This document shows positions 10,861-24,019 of a DNA stretch of 64,000 nt, one piece after another (the stretch's first letter is position 1; the number at the start of each line of letters is the position of its first letter). This DNA is from Pelecanus crispus (taxonomy: Eukaryota; Chordata; Aves; Pelecaniformes; Pelecanidae), in the NCBI RefSeq assembly GCF_030463565.1, contig NC_134656.1, positions 1,617,001 through 1,681,000 of the forward strand. Reading direction: 5' to 3'. The translations under genes and the position numbers were made by a program. A model generated the notes under the pieces. That model did no database searches. It saw nothing but the letters and a program-made list of their open reading frames with translations, and was not told where the DNA came from.

Positions 10861-12634
10861 CGCCGCCCCATGCCGAGCGGGAAAAACCCAGCTCCAACCC
10901 CGCAGCCCATCTTCCCCCGTGGCATGGAAGATTCATCGGAATTAATTAACGAAGCAACCGCCCTCTTTGCTCCTTGGATGCAGCACCCGAGGCCGGGAGA
11001 TGGGCATGCTGGAACAGGGACCTGCCGGCATCTCCTCCGGCCGACAGCTCGGTAAACATCCGGCTGGGAGAGCTCTGGCTCCGGCGATGAGGAAGGTGGC
11101 TCGCCGCTCCCTGCCCTCCCCGGCCACCGCTCCGGCATTTGCCAGCGGTTTCCTGGGTAACCAGAGGCCAGGAGCATCTCTGGGAATGATGCTGCAAGGC
11201 TTTCGTGGCTGGGCCAAGTGGCTCGGGGCGAAGGGAAGCCGCCGGGGCGGATCCGCGGGCAGGGTGCGCTGCCAAGCAAAGCCGCCGGCCTCGTGCCGAG
11301 CATCCGCCCCGGGCTCCTGACCCGCAGCCACGAAGGACCGGCTCGCAGCGATACAGGGGAAGAGCGGGATTTACGGCTGCGGTCCGGCAGACAACGGAGC
11401 AGCGGGGGCAAACTTTGCGCTGCTTCTGTGGAAATACTTTTCACTTGTAATTAAGGCGCCTCTCCCCACCTCGGGGATAAACGGGGTGCTTGGTGCTGGG
11501 GGAGGCGGGCACGGGGGTGCTGAAGCTGCTGCTCCGGCCGACGCTCCAGGCAGCGAACACGGAGCTGGGACCGCAGGAGAGAAGTGGCCGGAGCATCGCC
11601 CGCCCTCCCAGCTCACCGTTAGCGAGCTCCTCGCAGCCCATCCCCACGCCGCAGCACCCACCCGCTGCCGAGCTGGGAAGAAATCACCTAATCCTGCTTC
11701 TCTGCCACGCATCGCGTCGGACACGCGCTCGGTGGGTAAACACCAGCCCTGTTTATCTCTCAAGGTCTGGCAGCAAGCCTGGCAGCGGGCAGAAGCGCGA
11801 GTTTCTGTTTCAGTAAGCTGCGAGACTCTGCGGCAGAGTCCCACAGCAGCGCTGCCTCTCCCTCCGCCGCGATTCGGGTCACTGTGTCACACCGTCAGCT
11901 CTCCGCGCCCAGAGCTAAATCGCCCCCGCTCATCGCTGCGCCTCCGTTTGCAAACCTTCACTTGCAGCTCGCCCGTGCAGGCTGGCAGCCCTTACTTACA
12001 GCATGAACTATAGCTGCCAGGGCAGCGCGGCCCTGCCACGGCTCTGCCGGGCCTCTTATCTGTAAATTGTCCAAACCTGCAGCATCTGCTGGGACCACCA
12101 CGGTGCTGCTCAGGCAGCATCACCCACGCGCCGCGTCCTGCGGGTACCCAGGCCCAAAGCCCCAGCAGAGCTGCTGGCCGTGAACGCGGCGCGAGTGCTA
12201 AGGAGGTCATCGGAAGAAAACCATTTCTGCAGCCAGCTGCTGCACAGGGTTCTTCCTCTTCTCTGGTTCTACCACAAGGAAAAAAACAAACGAAAACTGG
12301 GGCTACAGCAGAGGTTTGCTACCTGACTGCCGACTGATGCAGAGACAATGCTTTGCACTGAAATGAAATAACTTGGGAAACAATAAAAATATAGGAGAGC
12401 ACCTATAAGCGATCAAAAGGCAGGAGGGGGAGCGGGACGCCGTGTCTCCCGCCCAAGGGTGCCGAGGGACGCTCCGCTGATCCCCAGCGAGACAGCAAAA
12501 GCAGCGCAGCGCTGGCAGGGGGCTGCAGACCCCGCGCCCGGGGGCTGCTCCCGCCAAACCCCTGCGGGGTCCTTAACACCTGCGAGACCCCCGGCGCTGG
12601 GAACCGCGGCCGCGGTTTGGGGAGACACCTCTGC

Positions 12635-12782
12635 CCCAAGCAGGGCTCTGCGGGACTCCGTGCCAGGCTGCGGGATGGAAAACCCCAGCAGGGCTCCGCG
12701 GGACCCCGTGCCAGGCTGCGGGACGGAAAACCCCAGCAGGGCTCCGCGGGACCCCGTGCCAGGCTGCGGGAGGGAAAACCCC
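12635..12782. repeat. Minisatellite, about 51-bp unit, three copies
   Basis: Three tandem copies of a unit containing CAGCAGGGCTCCGCGGGAC, CCCGTGCCAGGCTGCGGGA and GGAAAACCCC. The repeat is in frame on both strands and so produces repetitive pseudo-proteins. Confidence 0.85.
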
Positions 12783-14269
12783 GGCACCTTTTTGGAGGGG
12801 CAAGTATTCCTCCTGCGCCAGCCTGGGGAGACTGTCCTTGTCCAAAGCATTCCCGCTCAGCTTTACCCGGGAGGTCTGGAATCAGCTGGAGCTAAGCCGG
12901 ACCCCGGGGCAGAGGCACATACGCCGGCTGCCGCAGGCTCAGCTTGCCGCGGTAACGCCGCGCAGGGTCCGGCAAGGCCGGCAGCGGGCAGGGCAGGGGG
13001 AGACGGCGGCGGCGAGGGGCCGGTGGGGCCAGGCTGCTGCCGAACCGCAGCCAGGAGCAACGCCCGGAGAGGGACCCGAGGTCATGCTCGACCTCCGAGA
13101 GCCTTTCGGCTCCTTTGAAGCTGGCGGGGGCGAGCAGCACGTTGCCGGCAGAACCAGGGCGTATGTCAGGGCTAACATCTGCGGCTTTGGGAACGCTTCG
13201 GTTTCCCTTTGATAGCGGTTTCACCTTCCTTCCTCTGGAAGTCTCCTCCTTAGGACGAGCCCTCCTGGGAAAAGCACTCACGTTCAGGATTTGTGCGATG
13301 CTATCACCGGCGAAAACTCCAAAATACCTCACTAATACACACGAGAGAGGATGACATCCGACCACTGGCACTCGGCTCCACGGAGCGGGAGCCAAGCTTC
13401 CCGGTGCCGGCACGTCCACAGCCGCAGAGCCCAGAGGACACGCAGTCCTGCAGCAGCCACGACACCGACCTGCTCGGTTCAGCGCTCGAAGAACTGCCCA
13501 CAAAGTCCGGACAGGACAGCTGGTATTCATGCCTAAGCAGGGCATCCCATTCTGGAAAAGCTAAGAGGGAATATTCCACCTTTAAAGGGTCAATTCCCTT
13601 GCTGTTTATTTTTTCAAGAAAGCCTTTGATTTTGAGCAAGCTGCCAGAGCATGCTCTGGGTCTGGAGGTGGGAGGGAAGAGAAAGGGGAAGTGCAAACGC
13701 CTCAAAGTCTCTGTGCAACGCCAGCACTAAAGCCAAATTAAAGCCTTTTTCCCTCCACAACCACCTTATACCAGAAAAGAAAGGAAAAAAAGGAAAAAGC
13801 TACAGGAGTTTTTGCAACCCAAGCCCCGACAGAGGAAGGATGCAGGGCACAAAGAAGCTTGGGGAGCTGCACCATAAGATAGCTGTCCTGCCGATAACAA
13901 AACTCTGATGTCAACAGGGCAAAATCCAAGTGCCCTGAGGAAGGCGGGAGCTGATCAAGAGCACTATTTACCAGCAAGCCACAGACCGCAATTTGCAAGC
14001 TGAATTTTGTACATTTTTAAGAAAAACAACCTCCTTTACGCTGGTCCTGAAAAGCCCAGCCTGGCGTTTAAAGCCACGTGCATCCTGTTGACGGGTGAAA
14101 CAAGTCACCGTCACAGACGGTGAGGCTGGTTTATTATAAGCCCAGCTCTGCAGCCGCTCACGGAAGCTCACGGCCCCATCGGGGCGAGCATCTGCCTCTC
14201 TCCCAACAGCACGCACCGTCACCGGGCACACGCACCTGCTGCCCAGCGCCGGTCCAGCCTCGCCGCAAA

Positions 14270-14306
14270 CCCAACCCAACCCAACCCAACCCAACCCAAC
14301 CCAACC
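14270..14306. repeat. (CCAAC)n microsatellite
   Basis: About seven uninterrupted copies of CCAAC in GC-rich intergenic DNA. Confidence 0.9.
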
Positions 14307-15780
14307 GTGCCACCGCCTCGCTAACGGCATCTCCTCCGTGCTCGGGAAGACGCTGCGGGTCAGGGCCACGTCCAAGCGCTGTCCCCTGGCAGGTGCCTCG
14401 CGGGGCCGTGCTGACGCCAGGGATAATCGCGTTTCCCTGGAAATGGCGAGGCGAAGCACGGCCGCGGCAGCGAAACGCTCATCGCGCCTCCGCGCCCGAG
14501 CCCCGCCGCTCCGCACCCCTCTGCCACCCCGGCCCACGGGGAGGAAGGTGCCCTTTTTGTCAGCTCTTGCCTCAATTAATTATTGACAGGAGATTAGGCA
14601 ACGCGCTACGCTGGAGCGAGCCAAGTGCCCCTCGATCGGAGCAAGCGACGTGGGTCAGAGTGCCGGGATGGCCCTTTGCGGGGATGGGGACAGGCCCAGG
14701 GCACGCCTGGGGGACCGCGGCCCCGCATCCCGGTTATCGGTCCCTTGCCGAGCACCGGACCCGGGCACCCGGGGAGTTTTTTTTTTTTTCTTTCTCGGCT
14801 GCGAGCGCTCGGAGCAGCGGCGCGAGACCGGCGCAGCATCCCCGTGCGCGAACGCTTTGGCGCGGGTGGAAGAGGGGCGATACCGCAGGTGCCGCCCCGT
14901 GCCACCCCATCGCCGGCGCTTATCCCCCCGGCTACACCGCGGCCCCTCCGGCGTTTCCTTCCTGGACCAAACCAACCTCCCAAGTCCCTGAGGCCCCACT
15001 TTTCCCCAGCCTTTTTCAACAAGACGGTTCGCTCCGCGTCCTGCCCGGAGAGCTGGCGCAGCCCTGCCAGCCCGGCCGCCGCGACGCGACAGCCACGACG
15101 CCGCTGCCCGCGTCGGGGGGCAGGCGCGGACCCCCCGCTTTGCCTGCGGCCCCGGTTACCGCATTTGCCTCACCCCACTGCAAAAAGTTCACCGGGAGCT
15201 CCCAGACCGCATCCCCGCAGCTCAGAAGCGGCAGCAGAATAGGGGGAGCTGCTGGGGGTCGCCGGCACCCCGCCCCCCCGGCCAGCCCGGGGCTCTGCAC
15301 CCCAAAACCCGCATCCTGACCCTGCTCCCCCTCCGCTCCCCCAGGGGCTCCGGCGGGGATGCTGCGAGCCGGGCCGGGAGCAGGCGGGGGCCGAGCGGGA
15401 TGAGCACCCCACGCCGTGCAGCACCCCAAAGCAGGCTGCGGGGCTACCGGGAGCACCCTGAGCTCCGCAGCACCCAGCAGCACCCCAGGGCGCTCCGCAG
15501 CCCCCCCCCGCTCTCACCTCTGCCGCGGCCGGGGGGCCCCGGGCACCGGCTGCCACCGCCACCGCCGCCGCTTTCGTTTCTGGGGCCTCCCCGCATTCAA
15601 ACCGGGGCCGGACTTCGCGGAAATTGCATCACGGCGGCCCCGCCCCGCCCCGCCCCGCCGGCACCGGGGGGAGCCGGCACCGGCACCGGGCAGCGGCGGG
15701 GCGGAGGGAGCCGGCACCGGCACCGGGCGGCAGCGCTGCCCGCACCCCGCAGCGAACAGGACGGGTTCTCCCGCCCCAGC

Positions 15781-15881
15781 GCCGGGGGTCCCGGTCTCGT
15801 GCCCCAGCCCCCGGGGGTCCCGGTCTCCCAGCCCCCGGGGGTCCCGGTCTCCCAGCCCCCGGGGGTCCCGGTCTCCCAGCC
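15781..15881. repeat. GC-rich 24-bp minisatellite
   Basis: About four tandem copies of a unit containing CAGCCCCCGGGGGTCCCGGT. The unit contains an internal GC palindrome, CCCCCGGGGG. Confidence 0.88.
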
Positions 15882-16254
15882 CCAGCCCCGTCGCCCCCCC
15901 CGCCCCGGTTCCCAGCCGGTCCTGCCCGCCCGCCCCCGCAGAGCCCCCCGGCCCGGAGCAGACGCTCCCGGGGCCGCTGCTCACCCGCGGAGGGTCGGGG
16001 CTCGCCCGCACTCAGCCCCCGGGAGCGCCGGTACCGGTTCCGGGGAATAATAAAGCGAATGCGAAGCGGCTCGGCGGCAGCACCGGTCCCCAGCCCGGCC
16101 AGGGTCCCCCTGCCAGCCGAGGAGCCCAGCGGCCTCTGCTTAAAAAGGGCTTGGAGGAAGGGCAAAGCACGCCGGTTTCCTTTCTGTTCATCAGCATCAC
16201 TTTCGTTTTCCATTCCTTTCCCTGCACCCAGCTGCAGAAAGTTCAACCTCGAGC

Positions 16255-16335
16255 CAAAACAAAAAAAACAAAAAAAAAACAAAAAAAACCCAACCAACCA
16301 ACACCCAACCAACCCACCCCCAAACCAAACCAAAA
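16255..16335. repeat. A-rich and (CCAA)n low-complexity tract
   Basis: Runs of A broken by single C, followed by degenerate CCAACCAA and CCAAA repeats. No gene content. Confidence 0.8.
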
Positions 16336-19300
16336 TGCACCCCCAGCAGCAGCGAAGGCGCTCCCGGGCGAGCGGAATCTCGTTTGCATCGAGCTGCGTG
16401 CAGGGCGGCAGCACCCACGCCCTGGGTGGCGAGAGCCCGCGCCCTGCTTTGCGGGCACAGGCCAAGCACCGGGCGCCTGAGGCTCAGCGCCGGGTGGTGG
16501 GGGCTGCTCAGCCCCCCCCAGCGCTGCGCCTTCCCCAGCCAAAGCAAACCTCCGAGCAGCCCCAGCGCGGCACGAGGCAGCATCCTGCCCCGGCGCCGCT
16601 GTGAATTTGAGGGCGGTACGCGCAGGTGACTGCGAGCGCAGCAGCTCTGCTACCGCCGCAGCCCCAGAACCCCCCCAAAAACGCACACGCATCCAAGCAA
16701 AAGGCCAAGGGGCCCCGCCACGGGCCCCTCTAACCCCCCCAGCGAGGCTGTGGCGGCGCGTCGTCCCAGCAGCCCGGACACGGGGCTTCAGAAAGCACCG
16801 ACCTGCGGAGCGGATGCCGCGCTCGACGCAGCGCTGGGGCCGGGCCCTGGCCTTCCCACCTAATAAAATTATCTTCGTGCCAGGGGCCAGCTGCAAGCCC
16901 TGGAAAGCAACCAGGCAAAACCGCCACGCCTCCAACTACGAGCGACCGTCCAAGATCGCGGGCACCGGAGGCAAAGTTTCCCTGCTGACAGCAATGCTGT
17001 TAAATCCCTCTGCCGAGGGACGGGCACAGCGTGTTTGGTGACGCTGGGCGGACGCCCCGACAGCATCAGCAAGGGAAATAAACGCTCCCCCTCGAAAGGA
17101 GCGGGAGGAGGAAATGCCGAGGAGCCGAGAGCCAGCCCTCGGGGCACGCCGGCAGCGGGAGCAGGGACGGGTTTCTGGCACGTTTGTCAACACCGAAGGA
17201 AGGAGGAAGAAGAACCATGTCTGTTTACCTTCCCGCTTTGCACAGCAGCGCCCGTCGGGTGCCTTGGAGGAAGCCCAGCCCTGCTCCCACCCAGCAGCAC
17301 CCCAGGGAGCCCCGATGGGAAGGGGCTTTCGCACCGGGGAGGGGTGCGGTGCTGGATGGGCCCCACTGGAGCCCCCCCGGGCAGCAGACCCCTCTGGTCC
17401 CTGCACCAAAGCCCAATCGCCCCATCGCGATGGCTGCCTGCGGCGGATCCACGGCCGCAGGGCTGCACCCTGCTCCGCTCGGCGTTTGGTCGGCAAGGAG
17501 CAAGCGGGCGGCTCGGCCTCGCGGCGGGAGCTGACCCCACGGAGCCCCCGCGCTCGGCTTTCCCGCCCGGGAAGGAGCCTCCCGGCCCTTCTCTTGCAGC
17601 TGCCGTGAGAACCGTTATCGGTCGGCGCAGCGCAGGGGCCAGCCCTGCCCAGGAAAGGAGCACTCCCGTCCCCTGCGCAGATGCAGCCCCAGAGCCACGC
17701 GAAGCCAAAGAGCTTCGGCTCCCGTCCCCCGCCCCGGCACGGAGCGAGCGCAGGCACGGGGACAGGCAACAGCGATGGAGCCCATCCCGGTTTGCATTGC
17801 CTGTGGGCAGAAATCCTCCTCCCCACAGCACTGACTCTAAACCACAGCAAACATCTCTGTAATAGCCCAGGCATCCTCAAACGGCAGTAAAAACCAGAAA
17901 CAAAATACCCTCGGACACCCCCCCCCGAGATGCCAGAGCCAGGACGGACAGCGCCAGGCTCGCCCGGGCAGAGCAGCCTGGGCACCGAGGCTTCACTCGG
18001 ATTTTTACGGGTGAGATATTTGGAGGTTTCACTCTGATTTTACAGGTAGGATTTTTTTCCCTAGAGCTCCAGCTCCAGGAGCCAGGAGAAAACAGCTTTC
18101 ACCATCTTAAATAAAGCTTCTGGCCCTGCTTGGCATGCATAAAAAAGCAGGAGAAACAGAGAAGAAACCCAGGCTCTCCTGTTACTTAACTGGGGCTGGC
18201 AGGGAGGAGGAAGGCTCTGCCCGGGCCAGCAGCTGCAGCCGGAGCAGGGAGGAGGCAAAGCTGCGTCACCGCATCAACAGCGGCAGGGTGGGGGGAGAGC
18301 TGAGACCCAGGATTTGTTGATTTTAAACAAACCAACTCAGCTGAAAGCCCCGAGTTTCGGTTTCCATTCCTGCGGCGACGTGACGAACAGCCGCGGAGGG
18401 CTTTTTGCCCACGAAGCCGTTGCTGCTGCCCTGGGTGGGCTCAGCTGCAGCCCCCCCGGCCCTGGGCACGCTGCCTTTTGTGCGCCGCACAACCGGCCGA
18501 GGACACGCTGGGATCCGGGAGAGCCTTCCTGCGAAGACGCTGGAGCATCTCCTGCCCCGGTAACACCCCTAACCAGCCCAGAGAAACCCAGTGACCGAGG
18601 AACGGATGATTTCTCACAGCCCCCCGCTCCCCGGCAGCCTGCAGCCAGGCAGGACCACGGCACGGCTCCGCTTGCAACGCTGCCGGCTGGATGCCGGGGC
18701 AGCGGGAGCCCAAACGCCGCAGGCTGCTCCCGCGGATGCCCGGAGGAGGAAACGCAAGCGGCCGTGCCTCCATCACCGCGCAACCTGGAGAAAAACAGGG
18801 ACTTGGCACGAGTCATCCGCAGCCCTGATGTAATTTGTCTCTGCATGCGAGTCCTGCACGCCCGGCTGCGAGCGGAGCAGCCCCGGGCTCCCCACGGGAT
18901 GCTGCTCGGCACCGTGCCGGCGAGGAAAGGCGAGCAGGACCGAGCGCCCGAGCGGGCGCCAGCAGGCACAGGGGAGCCCCAGCCCTGCTGCAGGGACCCC
19001 AGGCTGACGCGGCGGGTTGACCCCCTGGGCTTCACCCCGCTGCTCCCGTTGCGGGGTGCACGACACCCGCTGCACCCCCAGGAGCCCACCAAGCTCTGCG
19101 GCAGCACTCGGGCCACGAGCACAGACTCACCGGGGAGGGCAGGGCTGGGGGTCTCCCCGAGGCAGAGCCCCGGCTCTCGGTGCCGCCATCGGCTCCGCGG
19201 GGATGCCGTGCTCCCCACGAGCGATGCTTTACCCCACCGCTGAAACCAGGGCTGAGGAACCAGGAGACAAAGCAACCATAAACACCACCACGGGACCTTC

Positions 19301-22300
19301 CCCCGGCCGGGGCATCTCCCTCAAGCCCCAGTGGCTGCATCCTTGCCGCATCCAGCCCAAGCTGATATTATCCAGCTGATAATTGCTATTTACAGCTCGC
19401 CATAATCAACTGCCCCTTGCTTTTCCCTCTCAAGCCTCAGCCCCAGCCCTACCACGAGTTACCGACAGCCCCGCAAGTGCCCGGCCGCCCTCCGCAGAGT
19501 GGGGAAGCACCGGGCGCTTTTGGGAGCGGCACAGCCACCCCGGGAGCCGAGCACGCTGCCGGGGAATCCATCCCAGGGCATCAGAGCCAGTCTCTCCAGG
19601 GATACAGGGCTGCACCGCCAGCACCTCCCCGCTCGGCCACCCCAGAAGCTGCTGCAAAGGGAGGGGAGGATTGCACCAGCCAAAATCTGCCTGCAGAGCT
19701 TTTACTGCTTGGAGAGCTGTTTACATCCCTACGAAGCGAAGCGTTGCCTTGCGGGGCAAAGTACACCTACACCAGGAATGCTTTGCCGGAGAAGCGATCT
19801 GTAGTATCCCGGGCAGGTAAAGGTGCATGGAGCTGGGGAAGAGCCACTGCCTCCTGCCCACTCCCAGCTCTGCCCCGGCACTCGCTGCCCACTGCCGTGT
19901 CCCCAGCACCACCCGCACCAACACGGGGATGCCACAAGCTCTGTCCCACCCCACGCTCAGATGCCACCTCTCAGACACCCTTGACGAGGAGCCAGGAGGT
20001 CCCTCCAGCTGTCCCCTCTCAACCCGCAGCCCCCGGATAACCTGGATTTGTCTAAAGTAGGGACGGCTGGCGCAGGGTGCTCAGCTCGCAGCTCCCGAGG
20101 GCTGGGCGAATGCCCCAACGCTTTCCAGGCCCTGGCACTGCTTGGGGAAGGCGACCCCGTGGCCACGGAGACCTTCGCGCACTGTCACAGCGCGGGAGCG
20201 GAGCGCTTTGGGCTAGACACGCAGCCCCGGGTCTGGCTCAGCACCGCCGAGAGGCCAGAAGAGGCTCACGGTGATCACAACCCTTTATATTTCTTTGGTC
20301 TGCCACACCAATGCTGTCCCAAGTACAAAGATAGCAAGGAAGAAATGACTGCAATATCTTAACAGCAGGCAGCCTGGGAGGGAAAAGCCTCTGATTAGGC
20401 AGGGCTCCTCCTAAGCAGCTGCCGCCCCGGATCCAGGCTTGGCTGAAACAAAACTAAATCTAATGCCTTAGAGGAAGAAATAATTTTTCCTCCTGCTGGC
20501 ACGTCATAGCTCCGCTAAAGGCAGCTCGAGGAGCTGGTGGTCATCAGCGCTGGGCGCGGCCGGGTCCGCCCCAGCTGTGCCACGCGTGACCAGGCTTTGG
20601 AGCCACGTTTCGGTCTCACCAGCCCCGCGCACGCCCTGCCCGTGCCGGGGACACCGCGGGGACGGCACCCTGAAAAGCGCTCGGCTCAGCTTTGTAACCA
20701 CCGGGTGCCTTGCGGAGTTACAACCCGTGCTTTGCAGGCGGGACGCTACAGGCAGCGCGGCAGCGGGTGCCACAAGCAAAGCCCAGGCATTCAGGGACAG
20801 CCCCGCCACCCTCCCTGCGCTATTGCGGGATGCAGATTTCGGCATAGGCACGGCCACAGGAAGGTTTTCCCAGGATCCCATCCACATTCGAATTCCAGGT
20901 GAGGAGCAGAAAAACCAAAACAACACAGAAAGCGACCCAAGCGTCCCTGAACAAGAGCCGATGTGCAGAATCCATAAAACCCAATTTTTTTTTTTTTTTA
21001 AGACACGGGAACTGCATCCAGAAAGACGCCGCAGCTCACAGCATCCGCTGCCACTTGGGGATACACAGGCCGGAGCGGTGAGCCTTCGAGGGCTCCCCCC
21101 GCCGTGGGCACGCCGGTGGGACAGACAGACGTCCCCTCCCGCTCTGCCCGCCTCACCCCAGCATCCTTCCAAACTCCAAAAGCCTTTCGAGGCAGCCCTG
21201 CCTCCCCCCGCATCACCCCGCTCCCGATGGCCGTGTCCATCTCACCAGGGCTGGGTTTGAAAACAGAACTCATCACACGCAAAGAAAACCGCGGTTGCCT
21301 GAAAATGCCGAGTTGCTGGCAGCTCCTGCCCTCGAGAGAGGACGGGGAACCTTTACCCAACCGCAGGAACATGGAGAGGAGCCCCCGTGCAACCTCCCGC
21401 CCGTCGTCCAGGAGCACCGGGGACCTCGGTGCCCACGGCAGGGGCCGGGGGACACCGGAGCACCCAGCACCCCCGAGCCGTGTCCTCGCCCACCCAGCGC
21501 GGTGACCGCGGCCGGACCAGCCGCAGGGCGGACACCGTGCCAGAGCAACCCCCGGCCCCGCACCCCTCCTCACCTCCATCCCCACGGAAGGGCTGGCCTG
21601 GCCGTGCTGTCCCCCTGCCCGGGGCGAGGAAGGAGTTAACAGCTATTTAGCAGGAGGAAGGAAGCGACAGTCAAAGCTGGCCTGGCGGAAGAGGCAGAAT
21701 GAGCCTATACTGGTTTGATTTAATGGTTTCCCTGGGGCTGTGACACACAGCACTGGAGGTTTCCGAACAAGGACCCTGCGGCTAACACAGGGATGCAGAA
21801 ACGGGCTCTGCCTCCACACGGACACGCGGCATCCAGGCGTCTGCTGCCGCGGGAAAGAGCCCGGTGCCTGCTTTAAGCGGAGCTGCAGCACAGCCACCCC
21901 CAGCCTTCGTCCCTTCAGCTCCGGGCTCTTCCCCCGGAGCAGCGGACGCACGCACGAGCTCTCCATCCCCTGCTCCTGCGGTGCTTCCCCGGAGCGCCGG
22001 GACACGCCGGGACCGCCGCAGCGCCTAACTCCGCCAGGGCAGCCCCGTCCCACAGCCAGGATGGAAGATCTTCTGCGTGACTGCTGCTCTCATCCAGCCC
22101 GGTCTCTGCCAGGCTTGCGGGGTGGCACCAACCTTTCCAGTTCCTGAAATTAAAAGCATAATCTGCAAAGAAAAGAAATCCTTTTACAGCGTGAACGCAT
22201 TTGGGATCAAGCTGCTCCCACTCACTGAGGTAGTGCTGAAATTGCTCAAATTCACACGTCTGGCAGGGCCCGCACCGGCACTGAGGTTTCTCTTCCTCCC

Positions 22301-22706
22301 TCCGAGGGGAGAATCGCCCTCTCCTAATGCAAAACTTGGTTCTTCTCTTCTTCCTTTACCAAACCCGAAGGTTCTTTCCTCAAGTTGCACTCCTCCCAGT
22401 GTTTTACCAGCCCAGCAGCCCCAAACACAGCCAGCAGATTCCGACAAAGAAACCCCCCCCCTTGCCTTCCCCATGGTTAATGAACCCCCCAAAGGCAGCG
22501 CTGCGTCCCAACCCAGACACTCCTTAAACACCCAGGATACAGTCAGTGAGCATCGCAACGTCCCCACCATCTTCGCACGTGTGCGGACAGCAGCACGCAG
22601 TACGCATGCGTGTGCATTTGTATTTAAATAAAGGTGAAAAGCGTGTTCCTGCCCCGACCTAGCCCCATTTTGCAACCCCAGCCGTCACAACCGGACACAG
22701 AAATAC

Positions 22707-22750
22707 AATAAACCAGCAGCGCTCTTTCAAAAAAAAAAAAAAAAAAAAAA
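22707..22750 (+). other. AATAAA followed by a 22-A run: possible retroposed 3' end
   Basis: A plus-strand AATAAA at 22707-22712 is followed 17 bases later by 22 consecutive A residues (22729-22750). That is the spacing of a real polyadenylation signal and tail, and suggests an inserted cDNA 3' end. No source gene is recognisable upstream and I could not define a target-site duplication. A simple A-run near a chance AATAAA is the alternative. Confidence 0.35.
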
Positions 22751-22753
22751 TTA

Positions 22754-22759
22754 TTTATT
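22754..22759 (-). terminator. GMEB2: Candidate GMEB2 polyadenylation signal
   Basis: Minus-strand AATAAA about 1.26 kb downstream of the GMEB2 stop codon, followed on that strand by a long T run and a GT-rich stretch that could act as downstream element. Human GMEB2 also has a 3' UTR over 1 kb. Other signals further left are not excluded. Confidence 0.45.
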
Positions 22760-24019
22760 AGCTCATTAAAGTGACCTGTTGTCACTGCTGCTGCCAGATG
22801 AAGTTTGTAGAAACCCCAACACTTCAAGCACCCGCCTCCTTCCAGCCGGAGACAGCGTGAACGTCGCCGCAGCTGCACGCCGCACGCGTGCCCCAAAACG
22901 GGGCAGCTGGGAGACTCGCAGCGAGTTGAACAGTCGAAGGAGTACTGGGGGGGGGGGTCCGACCACCCCGTTACAGAACGGCCGCTCAAACCCAGCGGGG
23001 AGGGAACGGCAGCGCCCGACTCCCGCGGGATGAGGCACCCGGCGCGGTGCTGGGGACCGGCCTGATCCCGCGCCAGGGTCACACTGCGTCAGTAAGCGCA
23101 AGCTCCTCCGGGCGCTGCCGTCGGCTCACCTCTCTGCACCTTCAACAGCACGTCTCCGCCTTACGGCACGATCTTCACGACCAAAGGGCTTTGCTTAAAG
23201 ATCGCCGTTTGCTTAAAAAAAATCCCAAGGATTGGAATTTTTTTTTTTTTTTTTTTAAAGAGAAAACTAGAAAGATACCCCAAATCCTCAGAAGTTACAG
23301 CTCTTCCCAGCCCTCTGGGTTTTTCTCTTCCCTCAGCAGACCTGGGCAACCCGCCGTGACCACCGCCATGAGAGCTCCCGCTTGTTTCTGCCACCCAAAG
23401 CCAGCATCACGTGCAGAAGCCGACCTCCCCGGGCTCGCGCCCGCGCTGCCGCCCGGAGCCGCCTCCTGGTTTCGACGGCCGCGCGCATCCCGCGCGCAAC
23501 CCGCTCTCGGCGTCCCCTCTCCCTCCCCGGAGCCCCCCCAGGGATGGGGGGGGCAGCCGGACCCCTCGGCAGCCGGATCGGTGCCTGCTCAGCGCTTCGC
23601 CTGCTTTTCCTTTCGCTACGGCTTTTGCCTGCCTGCCCTGCGCCCCTGCTCCTGCCCGCTCCTCTAATGGACGCTGCTCCAGCTACGCCTGCAGACGAGG
23701 CAGGGCTGAGGAGCTAGAACGGAATAACTATTCCAAGAGAACGGGGGAGGAAAGCTTTATAAAAAATTAAGCTTTTTTTCTTTTTCTTCTTCTCTCCTCC
23801 AAACAGGGCAGAGCATTTTTGCCTTTCTCCTCTCAGAGCGTCTTTCCTCCCCCTCCTTCCCTCTGACCTGAACCTCCTCGTTACCGGCGTGAGCTGCTCT
23901 GAGTCTCGTTAACCCGTGCCCCTCGTTACACCGCTCCTCCTCCCGCAGCGCAGCCAGAGAAAAGGCAGTTCCACCCAGAGCGGCACGGCCAGTGTCCCTC
24001 CAGGCAAGTCCCCCCCCTT
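22760..24019 (-). other. Probable GMEB2 3' UTR
   Basis: No coding sequence on the minus strand after the GMEB2 stop. The stretch contains T-rich runs (23240-23258 on the plus strand) and a GC-rich block at 23420-23560. Extent is inferred from the AATAAA at 22754. Confidence 0.45.

Larger units (their letters stand above)
10861..22700. other. GC-rich intergenic region between HELZ2 and GMEB2
   Basis: About 12 kb, much of it CpG-rich (strongest about 10.3-16.8 kb), with many overlapping open frames on both strands. None has a recognisable domain, consistent splice structure or homology that I can see. Simple repeats at 12635-12782, 14270-14306, 15781-15881 and 16255-16335 are listed separately. 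It could hold distal HELZ2 promoter exons or noncoding transcripts, but nothing in the sequence establishes them. Confidence 0.6.
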
